From positions 1 through 64,000 of the forward strand of contig PNAJ01000160.1 in assembly GCA_003170295.1 (NCBI GenBank): 64,000 nt of DNA, read 5' to 3'. The notes under the pieces are model-generated. The model was not told where the DNA came from. It saw only the letters and a list, made by a program, of their open reading frames with translations, and ran no database searches. A program made the position numbers and the translations under genes. The DNA comes from Bryobacterales bacterium (GTDB lineage Bacteria > Acidobacteriota > Terriglobia > Bryobacterales > Bryobacteraceae). Below, piece after piece: positions 35,573 to 46,800 of this stretch (position 1 is its first letter; each line of letters starts with the position of its first letter).

Positions 35573-36397
35573 ATGATTTCACGTACGTGTCTGCTATTTC
35601 TGCCCGTTCTTGCGTTGGCTCAACCACAGGCACCCCCCGAAGTGGATCAGGAACTGCGCGCGAGAGTGAGCGCGTTTTATCAAAACTTTGTGGACGGTAC
35701 GCCGCGCAAAGCGGAGCCTTTCGTGGCCGAGGATACGAAGGAGTATTACTACAATGCCGGCAAGAGACACTATGAGTCGTTCAAGATCGGCAAGATTACG
35801 TATTCGGACAATTTCACGAAGGCGGTAGTCACGGTGGTGGCGAAGATGGAACGGCTGATTGCGGGCCAAGTAGTGATGATGGATGCCCCTGACGATAACC
35901 ACTGGAAAATTGAGAATGGCAAGTGGTGCTGGACTTATAATCCCGCTGACGTTAGTATCACGCCGATGGGTGGAGCGAATCCTCCGCGCGCGACGGAGAC
36001 CGGAACCGCCGCGGTGAAACCCAAGGATGTCTCACCGGAGGCCATTCGGATCGCTGGGTTGTCTGTTCTGGAGCAGCAGACGATGGGTCTCGATAAGTCC
36101 TCCGTAACGATGAGCGTGGACCAGGCGTCGTCGATCCAGGTGGTGTTTACGAACGGAGCCGACGGCGAGATTCAAATCGCGCTGGACGGGCCGGTGGTCC
36201 GTGGTCTGACGACGAAGCTGGATAAGACCACAGTGCCGGGGCACGGTACGGCGACGCTGACCTTGCACTACGATCCATCCGATAAGAGTAGCCCTAAGGA
36301 TGTGTGGGAGCCGAAGGGGAGTATTCCGTTCCGTATTTTTGCTGCGCCGTTCAACCGGGTGTTCCCTCTGTACGTTGAGTTCACGGCAGCGAAATAG
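35573..36397 (+). CDS. Secreted protein of unknown function
   Basis: Exported protein of 274 aa, signal peptide ISRTCLLFLPVLALAQ. Residues 25-125 are predicted alpha/beta with RVSAFYQNFVDGTPRKAEPF and KWCWTYNP, suggestive of a SnoaL/NTF2-like fold. The C-terminal half (from VLEQQTMGLDKSSVTMSV to FPLYVEFTAAK) looks like an Ig-type beta domain. ATG at 35573 chosen because the signal peptide starts there; the frame is open upstream through the tRNA, which is not coding. No catalytic motif seen. Confidence 0.7.
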   Translation: MISRTCLLFLPVLALAQPQAPPEVDQELRARVSAFYQNFVDGTPRKAEPFVAEDTKEYYYNAGKRHYESFKIGKITYSDNFTKAVVTVVAKMERLIAGQVVMMDAPDDNHWKIENGKWCWTYNPADVSITPMGGANPPRATETGTAAVKPKDVSPEAIRIAGLSVLEQQTMGLDKSSVTMSVDQASSIQVVFTNGADGEIQIALDGPVVRGLTTKLDKTTVPGHGTATLTLHYDPSDKSSPKDVWEPKGSIPFRIFAAPFNRVFPLYVEFTAAK

Positions 36398-36456
36398 CGC
36401 GTCGCTTTGGATTGGCGCTCGGGTTGCTATTCCTAACCGCGGGAGTCAACAAGAGC

Positions 36457-37245
36457 ATGGTTTCTTCAAATATGAGGGTGGAGGCGGCGAGTCCGCTGAC
36501 CAGTCCTACGCTTAGCTCGTCAAGCGCGAGCATCACAACGAATTCCTTTGCGCAGCAACTGGCTACAGCGCTCGAGGGGTACCTCAATCAATCGAAAAAC
36601 GGGTCCCAGCTTGATATCAAGGTGAGTGAAGTTGCGGGACAGAATTCTGGCGGTAGCCAATTTCTTGTCACCGTGACGCCGGGTGCCGCGGGTGCGGTGA
36701 CGACGAGCACAGGCTCGACTGGCGGTTTCAGACCTGGCCCGATTGTGCCTTCGGTAAGACCGCCGGCGCCCGCGACTCCGGCTGGGATTCCGACGATGTT
36801 AGGGATGGGGCCGGTGGCGGGAACAGCTCCGGTCGCACGGCAGGTGACGAACCCGCAGCCGCTGAATGCCGCTCCCCTATCTGAAGGGGATGCTTATTGG
36901 GCCGAGCAGCCTTCCGCCGTGCAGGCGCTCCGGCACATGCCGGACGGCGAAGCAAAGGACAGGCTTGCGCTGAACCTGGCGAATCAAGGCTATTCCATCG
37001 ACACGCAGATCATGGTGTGGGGCTGGGATCCGCAGATGACGATGACGGTCCGGGAAAATCAGGGATATGCCTGGGTGCCTTCTTATGGGCAGAGCAACAT
37101 TGCGGTCGGACCGGGCCTCAGTATGCCGAATAATCCGAACAGCTACAATCCCGCGAGTCCGCCGCCCGGGTCGATTCAGGTCTCTACTGCTTTCGCCGTT
37201 GGTACGATTCAAAATCCTCTGGTGCAGACGGACTCGGCGACATAG
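36457..37245 (+). CDS. Hypothetical protein with disordered Pro/Ala/Ser-rich middle
   Basis: 262 aa from ATG 36457 (a TTG 15 codons upstream would add a hydrophobic stretch that might be a signal segment). A helical N-terminal part (ITTNSFAQQLATALEGYLNQ) is followed by a low-complexity Pro-rich linker near residues 95-160 and a more ordered C-terminal part, QALRHMPDGEAKDRLALNLA and DTQIMVWGWDPQMTMTV. Family unknown. A perfect palindromic terminator follows within 5 bp of the stop. Confidence 0.55.
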   Translation: MVSSNMRVEAASPLTSPTLSSSSASITTNSFAQQLATALEGYLNQSKNGSQLDIKVSEVAGQNSGGSQFLVTVTPGAAGAVTTSTGSTGGFRPGPIVPSVRPPAPATPAGIPTMLGMGPVAGTAPVARQVTNPQPLNAAPLSEGDAYWAEQPSAVQALRHMPDGEAKDRLALNLANQGYSIDTQIMVWGWDPQMTMTVRENQGYAWVPSYGQSNIAVGPGLSMPNNPNSYNPASPPPGSIQVSTAFAVGTIQNPLVQTDSAT

Positions 37246-37249
37246 AAAA

Positions 37250-37271
37250 GGCCGGATCTTAAGATCCGGCC
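37250..37271. terminator. 22-bp perfect palindrome between convergent genes
   Basis: GGCCGGATCTT followed by its exact inverse AAGATCCGGCC, located between the stop at 37245 (+) and the stop at 37289 (-). A strong hairpin in both directions, with no T run, so bidirectional termination is likely but not proven. Confidence 0.7.
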
Positions 37272-37288
37272 GTTCGATCGCAAAGCGA

Positions 37289-40200
37289 CTACTGGACTGA
37301 GGGCAGATAAACCACGTTGAGGAGCGTTTGTCCGGGCAGTGTGACTCCCAGTGTCAACGCCTGGTCGACTCCAGTTGGGCTCGTCAACGGAATGGTAAAG
37401 CCGATGACGTACACACCAAACTCTCCTGGTTGATAGATCTGCTCGAAGACCGGAACGCCAGAGCCCGAGACTCCGACGATGATCGGCAGGTTTACACTCT
37501 GACCGTTGACTCCCACCCTGTCCGTAGCAGTCGCAGGGGTCACTTGCCCCAGACCAGTCGCGATCAGGTAGTAATTCCCGCCGCGCTTGGCTGGGTTCAA
37601 TGCTGTGACGTAGTTTCCGGTGGAGTCGATGACTTGGCCGTAGGCTGTGCCATTCGAACCGGTGTAGTAGAAGATTCCGGGCTGGGCCTGGACGATCGTA
37701 ACGCCACTCACGGTGGTAACACCTCCGTTGAGCTGGATCACGACAGTGCCGCTGCCGGGTGAGACCTCACAAGGAGTCTGGAAGGTCACCTGCTGCTTCC
37801 CGCTGGTGTTGCTGAGCTGGTAGATCGGCGCGGGCACGCCATTCACGCTTAAAGAAAGGCCCTGAAACTTATAGGGTAAGGGTCCAACCCTGGGGGGGGA
37901 GACGGTGTCGGTGATGCCCGGAGCCAAATTCGAGCCGGTCGCGGTCGCCAAGCCGCAGGGGACCAATCCAGTTTGGAAGCTCGCGGCATTTTGGAAGTTT
38001 GCCGCTGTTACCACGGGTCCCTGCGGAACCGCGGTGAGCGAGAAGGGGATGCTCACCGATGCGTACGACGCAGTGACGACGATCGATCCAGCGTTCTGTG
38101 ACGCAGTGGCGATGGTGGAGGCGCGGCCCTGCGAATCGGTCACAGCCGATGTCGGGTTGATGCTGGCGTTTCCGGAAGTGACGGCAAAGTTGACGCTCAC
38201 ACCGGTGATGGGATTGTTACTCGCGTCCTTGATCTGAATGGTGAGCGACTGAGGGAACGCGCTGCCCACCGTCACGGTCTGATTATTCCCGTTAAGAATA
38301 GTTATCGTACTCACCACTGCCTGGTTGGTTAACGTGAAGGTGACGATGGAACTCCCAAATGTCGCGGTCACTTGCACGGGTCCCGCGGCCGATCCGAAAG
38401 TCACATTGGCGCTGACATGGCCGCTGGATCCTGAGGTATTTACCACCTTCGATAGCGTCGCGGAGCCCTGCGTGACGGCCCAGGAGACCGGCGCTCCTGA
38501 GGCGGGGCTTCCGCAACCATCTGTGACGGTCGCGACGAGCGGGGATTGCAAAACCTGGCCAGCGGGACCGCTCTGATTATTTCCAGATACGATCGACAAC
38601 GTCTGTCCAGTGCCGGGCGTGATGATAACAGTGCCGCCGAAGGAGACCTGATCTCCGATCATGTACGCCACGGGGAAGCTTCCGAGCCCATGGCCACAGG
38701 TAGCGACAACGTCGCAGTGCGCAGTGCCGGTCTGATCGGACAGAGTATTGTTATTGCAGCTGGCGTAGGGAGACTGGTTCGGGATGTTGTTGGGATCGAC
38801 GATGCGAATCGCGACTCCGGGGATAGGGCAGCCATACCCCGGCACAGGATTCGGACAGTTGAGCTGAGGGACGGAATTGGCTAGCAGGAGGGCGGTCACG
38901 GCGTTCGACGCAACGCCTCCTTCAGCGACCGTGACGGTGCGGCTCGAGTCGACCGTCGGAGTCAGGAGAACAATCGTTGGGGCAAATTCCTTGACGGAAG
39001 TGTTCTGACTAAAGGCGTATTCGATTTCTGTGAAGGTCACCGAGCCATACGGAGTGCTGGCGACGATGGTTTCGGTTTCAAAGTCAAAGTTCCCGGCCGG
39101 AAGCTGGCCGACAAAGTCGGTTCGAGCAAGCCCCTTGGCATCCGTCGTGTTGAGGAGGGTGTTGCTGTTGTCGCAGTTGTAGTACGTCGCAAGATTTCCA
39201 GTGCCCGATGTGACGGCAAAGGTAACGGCGACACCAGGAAGGGGCACGCCGTTGACGTCAGTGACCAGGACCGTGAGGGGATCTCCGAGGCAGCCGTTGC
39301 TTGTGGAATATCCTTGCGGAATCAGTTGCCCGTTTCCGCTCACGATGAAGACCTGGGTGACGCCGCCGGGGCCGGGCCCGCCGGTTCCACCCGCGCCGGG
39401 CACGGTGATAATGAAGCTGGTGTTGGCGGTACCTGCGGTGAGAGTGATGGTGTAGGTGCCTTGCACAGCGGGCGCGACGATGGTGGTCTGAACGAAGCCG
39501 TTGGCGTTGGTGGTCGGGTTCGGAGTGTTAATTACGATTCCGTTGCCTGCGGTGGTGCTGAAGCTGACCGGCAGGTTGAAAACAGGGCGTCCCGTGAGAT
39601 CGAGGACTTGGGCCATGAGGGGAAGTGAGGTGGCGCCCTGCGCGACGGTTAGATTACTGTTGTACTGGATGAATGCACCCGCGCCCGTCTGCGGAGGGAC
39701 TCCGACAAATTCCAATATTCCGCCCGATAGTTGGGCGTTCACTTGGGTACTCACTTGGTTCGTGGCGAGAGTGATCCGATAGAGACTGTTCTGTCCGCCG
39801 GTGGCAATAACAAGATAGAGATAGAGGGCGGAAGGAAGCTCGTTCGAGATGGCCGCGGCCACCACACTTTGCGCCTGATTGTTAAGAACGCTATTTAGCG
39901 AACTCACCGTCAAGCCGAGGGGCGAGGTTGAGACGTCGAAAAGAGTCGTGGTGGAGTAGGAAATCGCGAAGATTCTCCCGCTGCCAGCGATCAAAACATC
40001 GTCCAAGGGTATGGCGGTCGTTCCGAATGTGTTAGGCCATGCTACCAATGCGTAAGTGGCGAGAGTGATTTGAACGATCGATCCGCCGGTGACGTTCGAG
40101 GTCTGATTTACAAAGTATAGATAGGCTCCATCGGGCGTGAATCGAAGCTGTCCCGGCGTGGCGTTCGGAGTCATGGTGCCGTTGGCCGTCACAGTAAGCG

Positions 40201-40846
40201 TCGTTGGATTGATCTCGAAGATGCGGTTGACAGCGCCCACATAGAGCAATCCAAGTGGGGAAAACGCGATGGAGGTTGCGCCACCGGTGAGCTGCAGCGG
40301 GGACTGGGGAGACGCTACTTTGGTGCGGGTAGTCAGATTAATTTGCGTGACTAAACTACCGAAAGGAGCGTTGCTCAGGACGTAGGCGAACTTGGAATCG
40401 GGACTGATTGCGATGCCGACGATCGTTCCGCCGGTGGTCGTATCCAGCAAAATCTGGTTCGACGAGGCGGAAAGAATGTACACATCGCCCGCGCCGACGA
40501 CGACAAAGTTACCGTCCGGAGAAGCCGCGACCGCGGTGGGCGCATTGCCGATCCCGTTGATCGTGGTGAATGTGGTGAAGGCAGGGTTGGCGATTTGAAG
40601 CGTCGCGCCCAGAACGTAATACCCCGTGCCGTCCGGCTTGGCCACGATCTGATAAGTGCCGTTGGGACCGAGGGTATTAATGCTCGCGGTAAGTGGATTG
40701 GCGGCGTACGGATAGCCAACGATCTGTGCGTTGGTGGTATTTTGGCCAGGCAACTGGAAGACATAGCCTGCGCCTGGCTGGCCAAACGCGGCCACGCTCG
40801 CGGCGAGGCACACACTAACCGCAAGGGTTAAATTTCTAATAGACAT
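37289..40846 (-). CDS. Giant secreted YVTN-propeller / Big-domain protein with Solibacter-type C-terminus
   Basis: Exported protein of 1185 aa, signal peptide MSIRNLTLAVSVCLAASVAA. Residues 30-380 contain YVTN/lactonase-type propeller blades (TAVAASPDGNFVVVGAGDVYI, AISPDSKFAYVLSNAP). Residues 400-960 hold about four bacterial Ig-like (Big_1/invasin) modules recognisable by VTFAVTSGTGNLATY and VNFAVTSGNASINPTS. The last 215 residues are the repeat-rich Solibacter C-terminal domain (NAASFQTGLVPCGLATATGSNL). Start at ATG 40846 with a GAGG site; the upstream open frame to 40978 precedes the signal. Likely cell-surface adhesin; a candidate type II secretion substrate by location, inferred. Confidence 0.85.
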   Translation of the reverse strand: MSIRNLTLAVSVCLAASVAAFGQPGAGYVFQLPGQNTTNAQIVGYPYAANPLTASINTLGPNGTYQIVAKPDGTGYYVLGATLQIANPAFTTFTTINGIGNAPTAVAASPDGNFVVVGAGDVYILSASSNQILLDTTTGGTIVGIAISPDSKFAYVLSNAPFGSLVTQINLTTRTKVASPQSPLQLTGGATSIAFSPLGLLYVGAVNRIFEINPTTLTVTANGTMTPNATPGQLRFTPDGAYLYFVNQTSNVTGGSIVQITLATYALVAWPNTFGTTAIPLDDVLIAGSGRIFAISYSTTTLFDVSTSPLGLTVSSLNSVLNNQAQSVVAAAISNELPSALYLYLVIATGGQNSLYRITLATNQVSTQVNAQLSGGILEFVGVPPQTGAGAFIQYNSNLTVAQGATSLPLMAQVLDLTGRPVFNLPVSFSTTAGNGIVINTPNPTTNANGFVQTTIVAPAVQGTYTITLTAGTANTSFIITVPGAGGTGGPGPGGVTQVFIVSGNGQLIPQGYSTSNGCLGDPLTVLVTDVNGVPLPGVAVTFAVTSGTGNLATYYNCDNSNTLLNTTDAKGLARTDFVGQLPAGNFDFETETIVASTPYGSVTFTEIEYAFSQNTSVKEFAPTIVLLTPTVDSSRTVTVAEGGVASNAVTALLLANSVPQLNCPNPVPGYGCPIPGVAIRIVDPNNIPNQSPYASCNNNTLSDQTGTAHCDVVATCGHGLGSFPVAYMIGDQVSFGGTVIITPGTGQTLSIVSGNNQSGPAGQVLQSPLVATVTDGCGSPASGAPVSWAVTQGSATLSKVVNTSGSSGHVSANVTFGSAAGPVQVTATFGSSIVTFTLTNQAVVSTITILNGNNQTVTVGSAFPQSLTIQIKDASNNPITGVSVNFAVTSGNASINPTSAVTDSQGRASTIATASQNAGSIVVTASYASVSIPFSLTAVPQGPVVTAANFQNAASFQTGLVPCGLATATGSNLAPGITDTVSPPRVGPLPYKFQGLSLSVNGVPAPIYQLSNTSGKQQVTFQTPCEVSPGSGTVVIQLNGGVTTVSGVTIVQAQPGIFYYTGSNGTAYGQVIDSTGNYVTALNPAKRGGNYYLIATGLGQVTPATATDRVGVNGQSVNLPIIVGVSGSGVPVFEQIYQPGEFGVYVIGFTIPLTSPTGVDQALTLGVTLPGQTLLNVVYLPSVQ

Positions 40847-40990
40847 GAGGGGACCTCTCGGAGACAAGTTGGACGCGGGAGGAACAACATCGAGTGTACC
40901 ATACCCGTAAGTACTTAAGGATAGCAAAAAACACGGCAAGTGAAAAATGTCTGTTACAGAAAAGCTGGAGGGACACAACGGACCAAAAGC

Positions 40991-41019
40991 AAAAAAGGGA
41001 GGAGCCGAAGCCCCTCCCT
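40991..41019 (-). terminator. Strong rho-independent terminator with UUCG loop
   Basis: On the minus strand: AGGGAGGGGC-TTCG-GCTCCTCCCT, followed by a T tract (40995-40991). A ten-pair stem with one mismatch, a UUCG tetraloop and a U tract, 24 bp after the stop of the 41043 gene. One of the clearest signals in the window. Confidence 0.9.
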
Positions 41020-41042
41020 CTCTGATTTACAACCAGGCAGTT

Positions 41043-43382
41043 TTAGTGGCCTAAGTTCTCACCCGCCGTACCGCGGCAGCACTTGGTGTTGTCATCAAGT
41101 ATGAGCGCCAGATAGCCTTCCGACAATCCGTTGGTCGAGGAGTTGACGGCCGGACCGCCGCCGAGACCGCCGATGAAGGCGAACGCGTGGCAGTATTGGA
41201 ACTGCGTTTGGACAATCATGTAGCCAGTGAAGCTGGCACCACGATTATCAAGACCCCACTGAGCGCTGCCATTGTACAGCGTATAAGTGAGGACCTGACC
41301 AGCAGCGACGGTCGTCGTGCTGGGGCAAGTACCGGGGCTGGCAACGTTGGTACATTGCGTACCCGGAGCAGCTCCACCATTACTGAGAGTGCCGTAATAC
41401 CACATCTGTACGCCGCCAAACTGGTTGGCGGTTCCGTATGGATCAGCTGTAGTATTCGCGACCGCGATGCCAGTATCATAACCCGGCGCCTGCGTCACGT
41501 ACGGGAAGAGCAGGTTGCAGGAGCACTTCACGATGCCGAACAAGTTCGTGGCAGCGCCCGTGAACACGAAGCGCGGAATCGGCAGACTGCTGGATGCCAG
41601 TGTTGCCGCCGAAGTGCTATAGAACGGCGCGAAGCCGGCTGCATACGTCGCAATCACGCTCGGTTGCGGCAAGCCAATCGGCGCATTCGCGGAGAGATTC
41701 GCCGCATACGACACGACAAACGGAACGTCGGCGTATTCGAGCGAGAACGGATCCGTAAAGAGGATCTCGTAGACCACCAGGGCCGCGCCGTTGGTGATGC
41801 TAACCGGCTGTAGGACCTGAGTGCTGTAGGCAGAGGTAACGCCCGAGGGTGGGTTATAGCTGCCCGAACCGTCAGACGCAGTGTTGGTCAGAACCATTAC
41901 ACCGGTGGCTCCAGCCCCACTATTAAGGTTCGTCTGAACGTACGTGGTGCCTTGCCGGAAAAGGAAGATGACCGGCGCGACAAAGAGCGAGAGTCCATTG
42001 GGAATATTGGATAGCGAAGTGGCTAGCCGAGTGCCCTGGTTTGCGAGCCCCGCATTGTTGATACCCGTCCCTGCCGCATCCTGGAAACCGCCGGCAACAC
42101 CACCCTGGGTATCACCCGTGACAGTCACAGCCGCCTGGAAGCCCGGGGGGGGATTTGGCGCTGGGTTCTGAGCAACCGACTGGAACTCAAAACTGCTCTC
42201 CGTGAAGTAACTCACGCCAGGCACGTTCTGATTCAAATCCGGCACCGTAGTGCCACTTGGGTTGATCGGGCCACCGGTTGTTGCGCTTATTGCAGTTGTG
42301 TACACGTAGGGGTTTGCTCCACCGAAGCCGCCCGTGTATTGACCATTGCTAAGCGTGTAGGCGACGTTCTTAACCTTCCACGAACTGGCAAATCCCTCCG
42401 AGAAGCGAATCGTTGGAGTCTTGCCGGTGCTAAAGTCGAAACCGGTGGTACTCGAGCTTGATCCCGTGCTACCGAAAGGCGGCAGCGAATTCGACAACAA
42501 TCCCGACGACACGCTGTTGCACTGCGAGAAGCTCAGGTTCGAGGACACCGTGCTGCTGGTGAGACCCTTCTGAACCGTCGCAACCGCTTGCGCCTGGACG
42601 GCGATCTGAAGAGTGCTGTTACCCGCGGAAGCGATGCTCATGGTGATCAGCGAGGTCTGGTTGGCCTGCGCAATACCAGCTCCATTCGCGTTCACACGGA
42701 TGTTGGTGAAACGCAGAATACGCGTCGTGGTTCCGGGAGGATCCAACGGCACGCCATGGAACACGATGGAATTGGCTGTCTGCCCCAGGCGGCCCTGGAA
42801 GACGTTCGGGTGGCCCGTGCAAACAGAAGCAGCAGCAGTACCCAGAATAGTCCCGGCACCCGGCGCGCACGCTGCAACGGCTGCCGACGGGACGCCATTG
42901 TAAGTGGACGGCGAGGAATTGCCGGCCGTGGGACCTGCGGAGATAATTTCGCAGACTCCCGGACCAGCGTTGCCCACAACACTGTTCTCGACCGCGCCTG
43001 GCGCACCGCAGTTCAAGATTTGAATTGCCGAGTTGGCCGCGATCTGCGACGAGTTCGGCTCATCGATGATCAGCAGCGCGTCCAAGAAGGTGCCCGCACC
43101 ACCGCCGCTTCCGGTGATCCTGCTGGTCACGTTCTGCGACATGAACACGGTGATATCGGCCTGTGGAACCGGTTGGCCCGCAGCCGTCGGACTCCCACCC
43201 GTGCACGTCACGATGAGGTCGCCAACCTGCTCCGTGTAACCTTCGGCGCGAGCCAGGTAGTTGGTCGCCACCTGAGAGTTACATACGGGCGTTGACTGAA
43301 TCTGAGCACTGGCCGGAACAGTGAGCCCTGCGAGCAGCACTACTACGGCAAGTGCGAATAACCATTTACGAAAATCTGCCAT
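41043..43382 (-). CDS. Large secreted surface protein, unknown family
   Basis: Exported protein of 779 aa, signal peptide WLFALAVVVLLAGLTVPASA. The rest is rich in Gly, Ser, Thr, Ala and Asn with few charges, predicted beta-rich, and has scattered cysteines (FGIVKCSCNLLFPYV). No known catalytic motif or repeat domain. Start at ATG 43382 with an AAGGAG ribosome-binding site six bases upstream; a strong UUCG terminator follows the stop. These expression signals and the composition suggest an abundant surface or matrix protein. It lies between two other giant secreted proteins, near the type II secretion operon. Confidence 0.8.
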   Translation of the reverse strand: MADFRKWLFALAVVVLLAGLTVPASAQIQSTPVCNSQVATNYLARAEGYTEQVGDLIVTCTGGSPTAAGQPVPQADITVFMSQNVTSRITGSGGGAGTFLDALLIIDEPNSSQIAANSAIQILNCGAPGAVENSVVGNAGPGVCEIISAGPTAGNSSPSTYNGVPSAAVAACAPGAGTILGTAAASVCTGHPNVFQGRLGQTANSIVFHGVPLDPPGTTTRILRFTNIRVNANGAGIAQANQTSLITMSIASAGNSTLQIAVQAQAVATVQKGLTSSTVSSNLSFSQCNSVSSGLLSNSLPPFGSTGSSSSTTGFDFSTGKTPTIRFSEGFASSWKVKNVAYTLSNGQYTGGFGGANPYVYTTAISATTGGPINPSGTTVPDLNQNVPGVSYFTESSFEFQSVAQNPAPNPPPGFQAAVTVTGDTQGGVAGGFQDAAGTGINNAGLANQGTRLATSLSNIPNGLSLFVAPVIFLFRQGTTYVQTNLNSGAGATGVMVLTNTASDGSGSYNPPSGVTSAYSTQVLQPVSITNGAALVVYEILFTDPFSLEYADVPFVVSYAANLSANAPIGLPQPSVIATYAAGFAPFYSTSAATLASSSLPIPRFVFTGAATNLFGIVKCSCNLLFPYVTQAPGYDTGIAVANTTADPYGTANQFGGVQMWYYGTLSNGGAAPGTQCTNVASPGTCPSTTTVAAGQVLTYTLYNGSAQWGLDNRGASFTGYMIVQTQFQYCHAFAFIGGLGGGPAVNSSTNGLSEGYLALILDDNTKCCRGTAGENLGH

Positions 43383-43861
43383 TTCCTTCTCCTTGTGAAT
43401 TTTTGGAATTGAATTGATGGAAGTTCTTTTTTTCAACCTGAGCCTCAATTTGCAATCCCCTCAGCTTTAAAGAACCTCGGGAACCGAGCTTCCCAGCCGC
43501 ACCGCTTCACTCTGGCTGATCTTCGCTCGACTACTGTGTTAACTAAGCTCATCGTTACTTTAAGACTTCTCGTTTCGACTTCTTTTTTCTAGTGCTCGCG
43601 GGACTCACGGTCAATGAATCCGCCTAAACTGCTTCTAAACCCTGGACGCAGTCAAATCATTGATACCACTCTCCGCCCGATCAAGTCAAGCATAAAGTGG
43701 TAGTTGCACTCCAAAAGCTACCCACGATTCTCCCACTGGGGTTCTCTTATTCGAGCACGTCCGGCCGCCTCAGGTCAAGCGCCAACAGGGAATGGAGGCA
43801 AATTCAACCTGAATGGAGAATCAGAGGGCCTGAGCGGATGATTCCTCCGCGTCCGCTGCGG
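43383..43861. other. 479-bp intergenic region
   Basis: Holds the promoter and leader of the surface protein gene at 43382, including the AAGGAG site, and the 3' flank of the next gene. A 71-codon plus-strand frame at 43697-43912 has no ribosome-binding site or family resemblance. No riboswitch pattern was recognised. Confidence 0.5.
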
Positions 43862-46800
43862 TTACTGGATAGCCACTGTCACGATATTGCTGACGGCGGC
43901 TCCTTGTTTTAAATAAAGGGGAAGAGCCAGGCCGGGGGGAAGCGTTACAGGTAATGCGACGTTGGCCTGATACAATCCGATGGCTCCGGGAGTGAGTCCG
44001 GCAAACACCGGAGTCAGTTGAATACCTGAGATTTCCACCGAAAGGGGCGTCTTCACGGGACTCAGACCGCCGGAAGCGCCGACCGCGCCAAAGCCGGTCC
44101 CATATATAACGATGAATGTCCCTCGTGACGCAGGATTTGATGTGGCGTTAAGTGAGTTGTCCTGATTAGTGATCGCGGCCTGGGTGGAGGAGAGGATGGA
44201 CGAGAGGACAAAAGTCTCCGGCGCCACCGCGGCAATCGCAACCTGCGCCGAAGCGCTGCCGACGGCCGAGGTGACGGCCACGGTAGCGGCGCCCGCGGCG
44301 ATATCGAATGGAATTTGCGCGTTGATCTGGAAGGGAAGCGCAGCGAGAATTTTCGCGGCTTCGCCATTTATGGTCACGGAAGACAGCGCGAGGCCCGCGC
44401 CAAAGATCGAAATAATGCCGCCGGGCGCGAGATCGGCGGTTAAGCTGGCCGCATTGACGATGCCACCGTTAAACAGCATGGTCGTGAGCGGCGAGATGGT
44501 CCAGGCTCCGGCGGCACCAGCGATTTGTTGCGCCGCGGAGGAGCCAGAAAAAGCAACGTGGGTGCTCGCCGTAGTCAGATCGTCCAAAAACCCCGCGCCG
44601 CTGCCGTCGAGCTCGTAGACAGAAGAGGCTCCGGCGCATGGGCGAAAGTATAGTGTGCCAGGAATCGTCGACGGAGGGACAGAGGCGACGGCCGCCGCAT
44701 CGGGAAACGCGAGCGTTGTGCCGCATGTCCCGGCAACCGATGAGAGTTGCATGGAAGCGTTGGAGACGATCACGAATCCACCTGGAAACACAGGAGCTCG
44801 CGGCAGCAATCGCACCGCCCCTACCAGCGTCGCCAAGCCGCTGAGATAGTCGTTCAAATTGGTCCGTCCAAACGATGGGTCTGGGTCGGCGATGAGCAGA
44901 CTGCCATCGGCGGCGATTCCGGTCGCGACCACGAAATGGGATCCCTGATTGCCGGAGATGGCGAGTGCGAGCAGCACGGGAGAGCCCGCGGCCACCAGAG
45001 CGCGTATCGAATTTAGGTCCGGTTGTTCGATACTCACGTCGATGTTCCCGGAAACGAATCCGCCAACGCGCCACAGGTTCACGGTCTGCTCCGTCGAACC
45101 GCTGAGCGAGACAAAACCGTCGCCCGATTGGAGAAAAACATTAAGCATGAGTGGATCGGCCAAACCATTGCGTGACGATAGCTCGCCGCGCGACTGATGA
45201 TATAGGATGATCGAGGCTGCGGCGGTGAGAAGCGATCCCTTGGCGCGGATGGTGTCTGTCCCATGGCCAAGAGTTCCCGCGACAGCTTGCGAGAGTGCCG
45301 GAAAATTGGTCAGCGAGAAGGCCGCGGCGCGCGCGCTGAAGGTGACCACCTGATGTGCGGCTTGGGCCGTGACCAGGGCCAGGCTTTCTGACGACGGCAA
45401 GCGGACCACCGCACTCGCCTGTCCGTTCGCGTCGGTAAGCGTCGAGGCCGAAACAAGCTGTGCTCCGGGCGACGCGGTGAATGTCACGACCTGTCCGGGC
45501 GCGGCGTTGCCAAGACTATCCTTTAATACGACGGTCAGCGGCGTCGCGAGCACCGCGCCAGGCGCGCCAGTCTGGCCATCTCCACTCGACACGGAAAGCG
45601 TCAGCGCCACAGAAGACGCCGCGCGAATTGTATACGACACTTGAGCGGCAAGAGCGCCGGAAACCTGCACGGCGCGGACCACCACGGTTCCGCTCGACGC
45701 GCTGGGAGGCACATAGACATCCCAGGTATACGCACCACCGGACAGCGTCGCGAGAAAATCCGGTTGACCGGTAATCGAGACACGCACGGAAGTATTGTTA
45801 TCGAAACCGCCGACGGTCAAATGAACGAAGGAACCGCTCAGCACCGACGATGGGGTCGCGGTAACGACGGGCACGCGCGGCGAAATCACCACGTTCGCCG
45901 ACGCGTCGCCCGGATTGTAGCTGGCATAACCGCCTTCAAAGTCCTGCCGGCGGAAACCATTTGAAGCGGTGTACTCGTCGCCGATGGGGGCGCCGAGATT
46001 CCCAGAGGCGTCACCTGCGGCGATATACTTCGCGAGAATCAAGCCGGTCACGGCGAACGTGTTCCCAGTCAATGAACCGCTGGTGTGGGTCAGGATCATC
46101 GCGCTCTGAAACGATTGCGACATCCCGGAGGTCGCGCGGAATGTCAGAAAATTCGCGGCGGGGCCGGTGGGCGAGCCCGCCACTCCGCCCTCAAACCCGA
46201 TAGCGGACCACTTGGTGAGAATGCCGCCATTGACCAACTGCACCGGTAGACCCGCAAGCACTCCGTGCTGAAAAATTTGCCGGCCGCCGGACGTTGCATC
46301 GGCAGTTGGGTAGCCGAGAGATCCCGAAGGTCCACCAAGATTCAAATACGAGGATAGAATCGCCCCTGCCACAACGTAACCAGTGCTCGATCCATCGGGT
46401 ACGGCCACAAGGTAAGGAACAGGCGTGGCGTCGGCGCTCTGAAGTTGCTGGACGTATCCATTGCCGACTCGCAGTGCGGCCGTTGCCGCGGGCAAAGCAA
46501 TGGTCAATCTGTCGCGCAGGATCGCATCTTGAAATGCACTTTGCAACGCCGCTGGCGCGCCTTCTCCAACCTGGCAGCAAGGAGCGGTAACGGTGACCGA
46601 CAGAGGCGCGCTGGTTTTCCCACCCGACGTTGCGGTGATCGACGCGACCCCTCCGCCGACGCCTTTAATTGTTGCGGTAAGGCCGGAGGCCGACGCAATC
46701 TGCGCCACGTTTCCGTTGGTGGTATTCCAGATCACGGCACGATCCGTAAGCGTCACGCCGAGCTTCGAAGTGACCGTCGCGGTGACGGTCAGCGTGTCCC

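Noticed and set aside
43697-43912. 71-codon plus-strand frame in the gap before the giant LGFP gene
   Set aside because: No ribosome-binding site, no recognisable domain, and it runs into the antisense of the next gene's end.
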